DNA from: an uncultured Saprospiraceae bacterium
Lineage (GTDB): Bacteria; Bacteroidota; Bacteroidia; Chitinophagales; Saprospiraceae
Direction of reading: 5' to 3'
Assembly: GCA_937959115.1 (NCBI GenBank)
Contig: CALGAW010000043.1
Location: forward strand, 37,165 to 101,164
Length of the DNA stretch: 64,000 nt
A program made the translations under genes and the position numbers. Positions 48,443 through 56,889 of this stretch are shown piece by piece (positions within the stretch are counted from its first letter, which is position 1; each line of letters opens with the position of its first letter). A model generated the notes under the pieces. That model was not told the DNA's origin and did not search any database. It saw only the letters and a program-made list of their open reading frames with translations.

Positions 48443-48480
48443 CAAAAATAGGTTTTTTCTTTCAGACTGCCAATTTGTCA
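48443..48480 (-). promoter_or_regulatory. miaB operon promoter overlapped by a CTGCCAA/TTGTCA palindrome
   Basis: On the minus strand a -7 element TATTTTTG (48450-48443) lies 24 bases before the ATG. About 19-20 bases further upstream, the TTGG of TGACAAATTGGCAG (48480-48467) sits at the -33 position. That 14-base near-palindrome matches the boxes upstream of groES. Confidence 0.55.
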
Positions 48481-48573
48481 CGCCATCTGATTTAGTTAAA
48501 TAAAATACAAAAGTTGATTCCTCCTACTAATCGAACTCAAGTTACTAGGAATATAAAGGAATAACGGATAGAT

Positions 48574-48605
48574 AAAAAAAGCCGATTAGTGAATGCTAAT
48601 CGGCC
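48574..48605 (-). terminator. Terminator after the OmpA-like gene
   Basis: Perfect stem GCCGATTAG / CTAATCGGC with a 6-base loop; minus-strand transcripts then run into TTTTTTT. Confidence 0.9.
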
Positions 48606-48626
48606 GAAATATGATAATATTTGTCT

Positions 48627-50492
48627 TTAATCTAAGGAAATACGTTCACCACCTTGAAACTGAATGACTTTAGCATCAGGATATCTAAATGATACTGAGC
48701 GTTCCATATATGTTTCAGCAAGGTTGCCATTTCTGAAGTCTCCCATCAGGTAGTGATATTTTTTTTCTACTCCTCGTTGAAGATCGATTTTACCGAATTG
48801 TTTAAACATTGGATGATTTCCTAAGACTTCTTCATTTGTAGCTAAAATCTCAATTTTATATCCAGTATAGCCACTGCTTAATTCACCAATGTTTGCAGGA
48901 GGAATTGCAACTTCTTCCACTTGAACCTCTGGTTCTTCTACTGCAGTCTCTGCGTCTATCTCTGGAGTTGGGTTAACAATTTCTTCTACCGCTTCTTTTG
49001 CTGATTCCACGGCGGTTATAGCTTTTCCTTTGCCAATAACTGGTTTTTCAATTGCCTCTACTTTTCCTTCAATAGCTGCACCCTTACCAATGACCGGCTT
49101 CTGGATAGTCGCATTAACTGCTTTCCCTTTACCGATTATTGGTTTTTCAATAACTTTTTCTGGCATTTCAATAATAGTGTCATCTATTTCGTCACCAGTT
49201 GGTATTTTCATAGTTTCCGTCTCTCCTCCAAGCAAGTCGTTTGTAGTATTTTCTTCACCTTCTTCTCCTTCTTTTAATGGGGGAGCTTGGTATATGCCGT
49301 CACCTGCTGCTGGTGCTTGATATATTCCACCATCATCAACACCAGAAATTAAATCATCAATTGCTTCGTCCTGTAAAATGTTTCGAAGGCTAAGGTTTTT
49401 GAACGGATCATCTAAGAAGCCAAGTACTTTAAACTCTGTTCTTCTGTTTACAGCATGCTCTTCATCCGTACAATCTGATTTACTGTTACACCTTTTGTCC
49501 TTTAGATTATTTTCTCCATAACCTTTAGGTGTTACTCTAGAACGATCTACGCCAGATTCAACAAGGTAATTCACTGCTGACATTGCTCTTTTTTCTGATA
49601 ATGCTTGATTTTCGTGTAGCAAACCTCTTGCATCGGTATGAGAGCCAAGCTCAACGAGCAGATGTGGATTATCTTTCAACATTCCTGAAAGTTTATCTAG
49701 TTCTAAAGCAGCATCAGGACGGATATCAGACTTTCCGAAATCATAATAGATATTGTTGATTTCGACGGGTTCTCCAATCTTAATTCGCTTCATTTTGATG
49801 TCTGTACCAAGTACACCACTCTGGTGTCCACCTGCTACCGTCAGGTTATCATTTACCATTGGTCGAATGTCTCCTACTCCTTCAAAACAAAGAATACAAT
49901 CGTTAATGGCAACATTCGCTTCCAGTCGTTTTGTAAAGAATCCTGCTTTTCTGATCATTAATATGTAGTGATTCCCTTTTTCGAAAGTAAACGAGAAGGT
50001 ATGACTATTGTGATTCTCCAGCACTAAGACTTCTTTTTTAGTCGTCATGTTGAATATCTCAATTCTACAACCCGTCATTGCATCCTTTGGTTGTTCTTGT
50101 TGATCAGCTGGGACCAACTCAGAAAGTGTTGCTTCAAAAATGTAACCTGGCGCTCTTTTCATAGGCACCTTGGCAAACACTTTATCTCCATCTTTTTTAT
50201 CGGCTGTAGAAAGTTCCATTTCTCCTTGATCGAAGCCATTCTTATTTGCAACGATTCGATAATTTTTGCCTGCAGGAAGTTCCATTTCAAACTTTCCTTC
50301 TTTATCTGTCATTGCTTTTTGGACAATCAGATTGTCTTTTCCTGTCATTGCCTCAACCTCTACTTCATTAAGGTATCCAGTATTATTATCAGCAAAAACA
50401 AATCCTTGCACTAAAATAGATTGGCTATTTAATGTAGTGCTAAGTAGGATCAATCCAAAGAAAAGTGTCAAGTTTACTATAAGAGATTTCAT
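48627..50492 (-). CDS. OmpA-family outer membrane protein with SPOR-like tail
   Basis: A 621-residue exported protein. Signal peptide about 1-23. Two carboxypeptidase-regulatory-like beta domains follow (about 28-110 with GKFEMELPAGKNYRIVANKN; about 115-205). The OmpA/Pal peptidoglycan-binding domain is at about 243-355 (IYYDFGKSDIRPDA, LGSHTDARG, NQALSEKRAMSAVNYL, NRRTEFKVL). A low-complexity region follows with two GIYQAP motifs and three PxIGKGxA motifs at about 455-505. The end (about 540-621, YKIEILATNEEVL ... YHYLMGDFRNGNLAETY) resembles a SPOR-like domain. Likely links the outer membrane to peptidoglycan. Confidence 0.85.
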   Translation of the reverse strand: MKSLIVNLTLFFGLILLSTTLNSQSILVQGFVFADNNTGYLNEVEVEAMTGKDNLIVQKAMTDKEGKFEMELPAGKNYRIVANKNGFDQGEMELSTADKKDGDKVFAKVPMKRAPGYIFEATLSELVPADQQEQPKDAMTGCRIEIFNMTTKKEVLVLENHNSHTFSFTFEKGNHYILMIRKAGFFTKRLEANVAINDCILCFEGVGDIRPMVNDNLTVAGGHQSGVLGTDIKMKRIKIGEPVEINNIYYDFGKSDIRPDAALELDKLSGMLKDNPHLLVELGSHTDARGLLHENQALSEKRAMSAVNYLVESGVDRSRVTPKGYGENNLKDKRCNSKSDCTDEEHAVNRRTEFKVLGFLDDPFKNLSLRNILQDEAIDDLISGVDDGGIYQAPAAGDGIYQAPPLKEGEEGEENTTNDLLGGETETMKIPTGDEIDDTIIEMPEKVIEKPIIGKGKAVNATIQKPVIGKGAAIEGKVEAIEKPVIGKGKAITAVESAKEAVEEIVNPTPEIDAETAVEEPEVQVEEVAIPPANIGELSSGYTGYKIEILATNEEVLGNHPMFKQFGKIDLQRGVEKKYHYLMGDFRNGNLAETYMERSVSFRYPDAKVIQFQGGERISLD

Positions 50493-50541
50493 TTTATTGA
50501 ATTTTCATTAATTATATTAACGTGCATTAATTTTTGCAAAA

Positions 50542-52176
50542 TTAATCAAATTTTAATCGTTTCACAGAAAGTAAGTTAATTGCATTGTTGCTAAAGCCTG
50601 AAATTGATTTTTGGGAAAACCTGGCAGTTTCGTCATAAAATAAAAAGATGACTGGAGCTTCGTCAATGATCAACCGCTCCATTTGATGATAAAGGGCGAA
50701 CCTTTTGTTATCATCATTCTCTGCAAGTGCTCGTTCGTATAGTTCATTATATTTAACGTTGTTAAATCTGGTATAGTTGGGTGGCGTTGGATTTTTTCCA
50801 TAAAAAAGTGTTAGGAAGTTTTCGCCATCCGGGTAATCTGCAATCCAAGATGCTCTAAAGAATGGAGCATTTCCTTTCACTACCATTTCTCTCATAACGC
50901 CCGACTGTTTTACGTCTATTTCTACATCTACACCGATCTCTTTCCACTGTTTCGTTAAATAGGTGCTGATATCTTTATAGTTGGGATTGGTCAGCAACGT
51001 AATTTTAGGCAATCCTTTTCCATTGGGGAAACCCGCTTCGGCTAATAAGCGTCTTGCCTTTTTCGGATTATAAGAGTAGCCTACCACTTTTGCTGGATTG
51101 TGAGAAGGAAGTCCTGCTGGTATAAAGCCGGCATTTGCTGGTTTACCAACATTGTTTCGCAAGGATCGCATCATTGTTGCACGGTCAATACCATAATTCA
51201 ATGCTTGACGAACTTTCTTGTTTTTCAGTGGTGTGTTTCCTTTGTAATCAAGATTGATTCCAAGATATTCCATGTTAAGGAAAGGAGATTTCTCAAAATT
51301 AATTTTGTTGGTATGTTTGTCCAATAGTTCGCCTTCTGGAGTCAACAGTTCATTAACGATGGAAGCTTCTAGACCAGAAAGCATTTCCTGTTTACCCTTC
51401 ATAAATTCAAGATAACTGGTATTTCGATCTCCTAGGAAATTGATGCGCACTCCATCCATGTATGGCAACTGATTTGCGCCATCTTTTTCAAAGTATTGAG
51501 GATTTTTCTTAAGGAGGATCGCCTGATTATCTACCCAATTAACGAAGGTAAATGGGCCTGTTCCTACAGGGTTACGATCAAACGTTTTTTTGTATTTATC
51601 AACAGCTTCCTTAGGGACAACTGAGCAATATTGCATGGTCAAAATTCCTAGCATTGGTCGAAACGGTTTTGCTAGTTTTAGTATAAACGTTGATGGTCCA
51701 GCGACTACAAATGGGTCTTTAGCTAATCGATTTTTAAAAATCCAGAGTCCTGGCGAGGCGACAGCGGGATCAAGTATTCTATTTAGACTGTATTTTATGT
51801 CATCCGCTACTACCTTTCGACCTTTGCCATCAGGAAACGCTTCACTGTCGTGAAACACCACATCATCTCTTAATTGAAAGGTATACGTTTTTCCATCTTC
51901 AGAAATCTTCCAGCTCTTAGCAATTGCGGGCTTTACGTTTAAGTTGTCATCCAACTGTACTAAACCATTAAACAATTGGTTGACAGGCCAAATATTCGCC
52001 ATATTCTTTGCAAATGCTGGATCTAGCGAAGTGGCTGGTGCTACTTGACTGTATGTGAATAGTTTTTGCTTTTGTTTTACAGGTTTGTCGTTTTCTGATT
52101 TACAAGAGACAAGCATTGAAATAGCAAATAGGCAAATTAAAGTCGACTTTAGATATATTAGATATTGATTCATCAT
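50542..52176 (-). CDS. ABC transporter substrate-binding lipoprotein, family 5 (oligopeptide type)
   Basis: A 544-residue periplasmic-facing lipoprotein (LICLFAISMLVSCK, lipid on the Cys near 25). The family 5 fold is evident: FTYSQVAPATSLDPAFAKN, then WKISEDGKTYTFQLRDDVVF with HDSEAFPDG, YCSVVPKEAVDKYKK, and VRQALNYGIDRATMM. The C-terminal segment LYHQMERLIIDEAPVIFLFY is typical. It probably feeds peptides to a Dpp/Opp permease, but no permease or ATPase gene is adjacent. Its ATG overlaps the stop of the FMN reductase gene by one base (TAATG). Confidence 0.92.
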   Translation of the reverse strand: MMNQYLIYLKSTLICLFAISMLVSCKSENDKPVKQKQKLFTYSQVAPATSLDPAFAKNMANIWPVNQLFNGLVQLDDNLNVKPAIAKSWKISEDGKTYTFQLRDDVVFHDSEAFPDGKGRKVVADDIKYSLNRILDPAVASPGLWIFKNRLAKDPFVVAGPSTFILKLAKPFRPMLGILTMQYCSVVPKEAVDKYKKTFDRNPVGTGPFTFVNWVDNQAILLKKNPQYFEKDGANQLPYMDGVRINFLGDRNTSYLEFMKGKQEMLSGLEASIVNELLTPEGELLDKHTNKINFEKSPFLNMEYLGINLDYKGNTPLKNKKVRQALNYGIDRATMMRSLRNNVGKPANAGFIPAGLPSHNPAKVVGYSYNPKKARRLLAEAGFPNGKGLPKITLLTNPNYKDISTYLTKQWKEIGVDVEIDVKQSGVMREMVVKGNAPFFRASWIADYPDGENFLTLFYGKNPTPPNYTRFNNVKYNELYERALAENDDNKRFALYHQMERLIIDEAPVIFLFYDETARFSQKSISGFSNNAINLLSVKRLKFD

Positions 52177-52712
52177 TAAAATTCTATTAATTCTTTTACC
52201 TGCTGAGTCATTACTTCAAGCGTTTTTTCGTCTGTTATTTTATCCTCTGTCATTAAGGAATTAACAATAGAAATGGGCAATTTATTTGGCATGACCGTTA
52301 CCCTCAAATGATGAAGTATGTTTGATAAATAATCCAATCCACGCAGATTCCCAGCTCTTCCAGAGGCTACACCCACTAGCGCGGCCTTTTTATTGGTAAA
52401 ACTTTCACCAGATAAATGGATGGAACAGGCATCAAGAAACAATTTCAGCACACCTGGAATACCACCATTATATTCAGGAGCAAGGATGACAAACTTAGTT
52501 GCCTTTACCATGTATTGGTTCTGTAAATCAGAAAAAGATTGGTCTCTATCTTCAGCATTGTACATTTCTGGTTTCATTAAAAAACCAGTAAGCGTTGTTA
52601 AATCAAGAACTTGTGTTGATTCTCCTAGGTGCTCAAATATAGAAGCATATTGCGTTGCTATTTTTAATGTAACGCTATTTTTACGGTTGGTACCCGAAAT
52701 AATTGTAATCAT
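52176..52712 (-). CDS. NAD(P)H-dependent FMN reductase
   Basis: A 178-residue flavodoxin-fold reductase of the FMN_red family. The FMN phosphate loop is ISGTNRKNSVTLKIA near residues 5-19, and the second flavin motif is LAPEYNGGIPGVLKLFLD, followed by KKAALVGVASGRAGN. Such enzymes reduce FMN, quinones or other acceptors at the cost of NAD(P)H. It is co-translated with the downstream substrate-binding protein. Divergent from the UDG-like gene, sharing a 71-base promoter gap. Confidence 0.9.
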   Translation of the reverse strand: MITIISGTNRKNSVTLKIATQYASIFEHLGESTQVLDLTTLTGFLMKPEMYNAEDRDQSFSDLQNQYMVKATKFVILAPEYNGGIPGVLKLFLDACSIHLSGESFTNKKAALVGVASGRAGNLRGLDYLSNILHHLRVTVMPNKLPISIVNSLMTEDKITDEKTLEVMTQQVKELIEF

Positions 52713-52783
52713 TAATATGGTTTAATAATTTGTGCAAAGTTAATGTTCGAAACCGACAACAAAGAACCTTTTTTACTTTTTCA

Positions 52784-53410
52784 ATGAACAATCAGAAAAT
52801 TAATCGATTTATTCAACGATTAGGGAAGCCAATGCCGTCTTCAACAGTGGATAATTTTTATCATAAATCATCTGAGGGATATTTTCTAAAACGGAAGAAC
52901 CTAAGAATTTATCTACATAAAATGATTGAACTTCAACCCAAGATCATATTGGTGGGTGAAGCTCCTGGATATAAAGGATGTAAATTGACAGGCGTCCCTT
53001 TTAGTAGCGAGCGGTTAATGTTAGAAGAGCAGTTACCATTCGGTCAATCAATTGGCTATAAATTGCTTGCTCAAATGCGTAAACCTACTTCTGAAAGCTC
53101 GGCTACTATTCTCTGGCAGACGATTTGGAAGGCTGGGATTACCCCTTTGTGTTGGAATGCTTTTCCGTTTCATCCTCATCATCATGAACAGCCAAATTCT
53201 AACCGTAAACCAACCAAGGAGGAGCGAATTGCTGGATCTTATTTTTTAAAGCGAATTATTCATTTATACAAGCCAGACAAGGTTGTCGCAGTGGGACAAT
53301 CGGCAACCGATGCCTTAGAATTATTGAAGATGGAGCATCAGCATATCCGTCATCCTTCTTATGGAGGGAAGCGGGATTTTGAGGATGGAATTTCTAATCT
53401 TATTGGTTAA
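52784..53410 (+). CDS. Uracil-DNA glycosylase superfamily protein
   Basis: A 208-residue protein. The ATG at 52784 is preferred over a TTG at 52730, which would add an unconserved tail. The UDG-like motif A is visible as LVGEAPGYKGCKLTGVPF, the central part has LCWNAFPFHPH, the third strand is KVVAVGQSATDAL, and the motif B position reads IRHPSYGGKRDF in place of the usual HPS(P/A). The changed motifs place it in an atypical branch whose base preference is unknown; it may not be a true uracil glycosylase. No signal peptide. Confidence 0.75.
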   Translation: MNNQKINRFIQRLGKPMPSSTVDNFYHKSSEGYFLKRKNLRIYLHKMIELQPKIILVGEAPGYKGCKLTGVPFSSERLMLEEQLPFGQSIGYKLLAQMRKPTSESSATILWQTIWKAGITPLCWNAFPFHPHHHEQPNSNRKPTKEERIAGSYFLKRIIHLYKPDKVVAVGQSATDALELLKMEHQHIRHPSYGGKRDFEDGISNLIG

Positions 53411-53569
53411 TACTCGTGAAGAACATCAAGAATTATCTATTCAAAAGGGTCATTGAGTTTTTATAAAAAAGTCCTTTAGATTCCAATTTTTCTTGAGGTT
53501 GACACTTAATAAACGTAAATAACTAATAAATCAGATAAAAATTTGAACAAATTGACCGAACATCTTCAG

Positions 53570-56392
53570 TTACCGCACCTCAAAAGCCCCAATGTCGGGG
53601 TTGGTATCACGAGGAAGTCCGAGTATATCATCACTTGGCATTGTAGCAGTATCGGCAGCATCTATCGCCGCACTCCCAGCACCTGGTTTTCCATAAGTTG
53701 AAACAATAGTGACAAAGGCATCTCTGATTGAAGTGTAACCACCTGCAAATGTTTTATTGTTTCGATTAAAGCGCGGTGCAATTGCTGTACTGGCATTTGT
53801 TAAGATTGGGTTGGCAGTAATAGCAGCAGCATCATTTTGAGGGATAATAACGTGGTTTGAGTTAGCTGATATCGAGTTTCCACCATTGTGATAAAGGTTA
53901 TTGTTAATTTCTCCTCCTGTCATAATGTTAGCGCGGCTATCCGAAAATATTGGCATAGTACCAGAAGGATCGGAGCAAATATTATTGCTGAACTTTATAT
54001 TATTAAGCATTGGATTGTTACTGCCGCGATTGATATTCGCTAAAAAATAAGTATTTGTCTGAGGTCCAACAATGGTATTGGCATTAAAAGTAAGACGCCG
54101 TGACCCAAGTATGGAGAATGTGACTTGGTTGACTTCTCCATTTAGTAGTAATAGGTTGTTTTCGATTAAACAATCCTGCGACTCATAGGCCCCCAGAAAG
54201 CGATTGTCACCGCCGAATTGAACCATACTCATATCCGCTCGACCCTGATATTGCATAAATATATTTCGTCTGATCGACACTTCTCCTGTAGGTCTTGTGT
54301 TTGCACTTGTCTTTACAACGATAAATGCTTTTGTTCCACTAGCTAATGGCCTTCCACTTCCGGGGAAATCGTTGAAGAAAATATTATCACGAATTATGAC
54401 ACCCCGCGCACCATTATTAACATCAACATGCTCATCAGATCCTTCTTGGTTATAGAAGATGTTTTTTTCGATAATGGTGTTGTTGGTTGACAATACACGC
54501 ATGATATCGTTATTATAAGAGTCATGAATAATGTTGTTGCGTATGATGTGCTTATCGCCTCCATCCATAAAGAATACCCCAGGATCTGTTGTGTTACTAC
54601 CGGAAATGTCAAAACCATCGATACCTATATTTGAGCACTGGGAAAGCCTTATGACTCTGTTACTGGAAGGGTTAATTATTGTTGCACAATAAGGATTTTC
54701 AGATAACAGCCAAACCCGATCGGTAAATTTTCTACCAACGACCTTTGCAAACTCAATGTACTGCCCATCTGCAACCCAGATCGTAGCATCACCTACAATC
54801 GGGACTGTATTGAGGGCGTGTCCTATCGTTCTCCATGGGTTGGCCATAGAACCGTTGTTGTTATTGTTGCCGGTTGTCGATACATAGTATTCTGTTCCCA
54901 AATCGGGACGATCTCTTGGGTCATCATCATTAACGCCTGTTGGTCCTGGTTTCGGTACTGAAGTGAATATTCCATTATTATCATTAAAAACAATTCGATC
55001 TGCGGCATTGATATCACCATCTAGATCATAGTCTCCAGGATTGTAGACACCAAAAAGACCGTTAACAGATTGCCAGAGTATACGGTCTCCAGCATTGATA
55101 TCGCATCTATTGAGCGAATCCTGGTCTCCATTACCAGCATACATCATCCAGTCGCTGCCAATCTGTTTTTGGCCAAATCCTGTAGGATTGTAACTGTCTT
55201 GAGTCCGAAAGTCGTAGGAAAGCATGTTCTGCACAACAGGAATCGGTTGTGCAGAAAGGATTGGTAAATGATTGTGATGTTCTACCATCACATACACCGG
55301 GGCAGTGGAGTTGTTTAGATTGACATCGAAGGGTGAAATGCTGCCATCATCCAAAAGCACAGCTGCAACACGAGCCACCTGACTTGTCGGGTCTAATGAT
55401 CTCCAAATTGAAACAAGGACCCAGTCTACTGTTCCTGCTGGATAATCTGATGGCAACCAACCACTACCTTCTGTCCCTGGATAATTCCAAGGGGAGCCAG
55501 TATAGGGTTGACCTGGTGGAACGACTCCTCTTAGAAGTAAATTACCGTTCATCGAGGATTGTGTTTGGTCAAATGGGCCTTCCAAATATACCTTTAGGTT
55601 GCAGGTTACCATTCCGTTTGGATTTGGATTGTTGCCTGCAAAGGTTGGATCATTTGTGTCCCCACCACTGGTACTTCCAAGTAAGGTATTGTTATTTCCA
55701 GTGGCGTCATTGATAGTTTGTCCTGTACCTTCATTAAATTGATAGTAGGCTTGAAGGCCTGGTTCATTGCCAGTCAACTCTATGTTTTTATTGGCTTGCA
55801 ATTCTGCTTGGGTTCTGGCTGTATTCCAAATTCTTACTTCGTCGATACCGCCATGCCAAGGGAGATTACTCGCATTAGGAGGGTTGCCTCCAATCCAAGA
55901 ATTTGCGGATGGGTTTGTTGTTAAAGGGCCTGTTTTTGGGGTGCTGGCAACTTCATTTCCATCAAGAAATAGTTTCATTACAGAACCATTGTAAGTTGCT
56001 GCAATGTGATACCAGGTGTTTTCTGATAAGGCACCACTGGGTGCAATCAGGGTTTTCGTAGTCCCATTAGTTTTTACCCTAAATCGTAGAACGTCGTTGG
56101 TACCATTATTGATTGTACTTAGCATCCAGTAATGGTCGCCTTCAGGAGTTCCTGAGGCTTTTGAGATAATTCTGCATTGGCTGCCAAAACAATTGTCTAG
56201 TTTTGTACTGTTTATTAAGGCTTCAAGTGTAATGGCGTTACCTACAACATCCATGTTATTTAGACTAATATAGTCATCTGTTCCATCAAATTGTAAATGA
56301 TTGTTGAGTGGTTGTGCAGTGAGTGGTGTTGTTTCTAAGATGGTAAATAGCGATAGGTATACGCACAATGCAAAGAAAGTCTGTTTGTTCAT
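53570..56392 (-). CDS. Secreted LamG + Ca-loop module + beta-helix protein
   Basis: A 940-residue exported protein. Signal peptide about 1-26. A LamG/concanavalin-like lectin domain spans about 28-215 (FDGTDDYISLNNMDV, LSENTWYHIAATYNGS, GGIDEVRIWNTARTQ). Residues about 262-480 are the shared module (PWNYPGTEGSGW, VDWVLVSIWR, HHNHLPILS, then two calcium-loop segments CDINAGDRILW and YDLDGDINAADRIVF). From about 505 to the end is a right-handed beta-helix that opens YVSTTGNNNNNGS (IIRNNIIHDSYNNDI, GVIIRDNIFFND), resembling pectate lyase/DUF1565 folds. No T9SS tail; it ends DTNPDIGAFEVR, a common terminus of such helices. Likely polysaccharide-binding or -degrading. Confidence 0.88.
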   Translation of the reverse strand: MNKQTFFALCVYLSLFTILETTPLTAQPLNNHLQFDGTDDYISLNNMDVVGNAITLEALINSTKLDNCFGSQCRIISKASGTPEGDHYWMLSTINNGTNDVLRFRVKTNGTTKTLIAPSGALSENTWYHIAATYNGSVMKLFLDGNEVASTPKTGPLTTNPSANSWIGGNPPNASNLPWHGGIDEVRIWNTARTQAELQANKNIELTGNEPGLQAYYQFNEGTGQTINDATGNNNTLLGSTSGGDTNDPTFAGNNPNPNGMVTCNLKVYLEGPFDQTQSSMNGNLLLRGVVPPGQPYTGSPWNYPGTEGSGWLPSDYPAGTVDWVLVSIWRSLDPTSQVARVAAVLLDDGSISPFDVNLNNSTAPVYVMVEHHNHLPILSAQPIPVVQNMLSYDFRTQDSYNPTGFGQKQIGSDWMMYAGNGDQDSLNRCDINAGDRILWQSVNGLFGVYNPGDYDLDGDINAADRIVFNDNNGIFTSVPKPGPTGVNDDDPRDRPDLGTEYYVSTTGNNNNNGSMANPWRTIGHALNTVPIVGDATIWVADGQYIEFAKVVGRKFTDRVWLLSENPYCATIINPSSNRVIRLSQCSNIGIDGFDISGSNTTDPGVFFMDGGDKHIIRNNIIHDSYNNDIMRVLSTNNTIIEKNIFYNQEGSDEHVDVNNGARGVIIRDNIFFNDFPGSGRPLASGTKAFIVVKTSANTRPTGEVSIRRNIFMQYQGRADMSMVQFGGDNRFLGAYESQDCLIENNLLLLNGEVNQVTFSILGSRRLTFNANTIVGPQTNTYFLANINRGSNNPMLNNIKFSNNICSDPSGTMPIFSDSRANIMTGGEINNNLYHNGGNSISANSNHVIIPQNDAAAITANPILTNASTAIAPRFNRNNKTFAGGYTSIRDAFVTIVSTYGKPGAGSAAIDAADTATMPSDDILGLPRDTNPDIGAFEVR

Positions 56393-56889
56393 AGAAGTTA
56401 GTAATTAGATTACCTAAACATAATAAAAATACAGAACTTTACCAGGTAGAATTTATAAAAAAAAAGTTGAAAAATTTAGCTATTAATCTAGCAATACTGC
56501 AATTTTTCTCATATCGTTAAAACAGCCCTACAAACTGTTTTTATTATAATTTCGAACGTACATGATTGTTTAGTTTCCCAAAAATCTACTTCTATATTTG
56601 TAATTTATTCTACTGGTTGGTTAATCCAAATTCCATATTGTCAAGGCTAATGAAGTCATCGTTACCATAAGATTGTAAACGACTTTCAGGTGGTTTTGCA
56701 CTAGAAGAGTCGTTAGAATATTAAGCTGAATCTTATTCCGCAAATTTTATTTTCATGTAAAAACTGTAGAATACGCTTTTGAATAAAAGAATATAACGTT
56801 GTTAATTTAATTTCCGTAAAGGCCTGGTATTTCTAGCTATTTAACTAATTTATTATTTGAGTGGTTTTCTTTGTTTCGACTATTTTTTT
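56393..56889. other. Intergenic region containing a LamG-gene relic
   Basis: A 497-base gap in the beta-helix array. It is AT-rich with no complete gene, but holds a short minus-strand fragment clearly related to the start of the LamG genes on either side (56610-56720). The remaining bases presumably include the promoter of the 53570-56392 gene. Confidence 0.55.
56610..56720 (-). pseudogene. Relic of a LamG-domain paralogue
   Basis: The minus-strand frame reads AKPPESRLQSYGNDDFISLD followed by NMEFG, then a stop. It aligns with the mature N-terminus of the two LamG proteins in the array (AQPLNNHLQFDGTDDYISLN, then NMDVVG), sharing about half of its residues. A stop precedes it in frame, and the rest of the gene is missing, so it is a remnant of a deleted array member. 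Confidence 0.65.
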
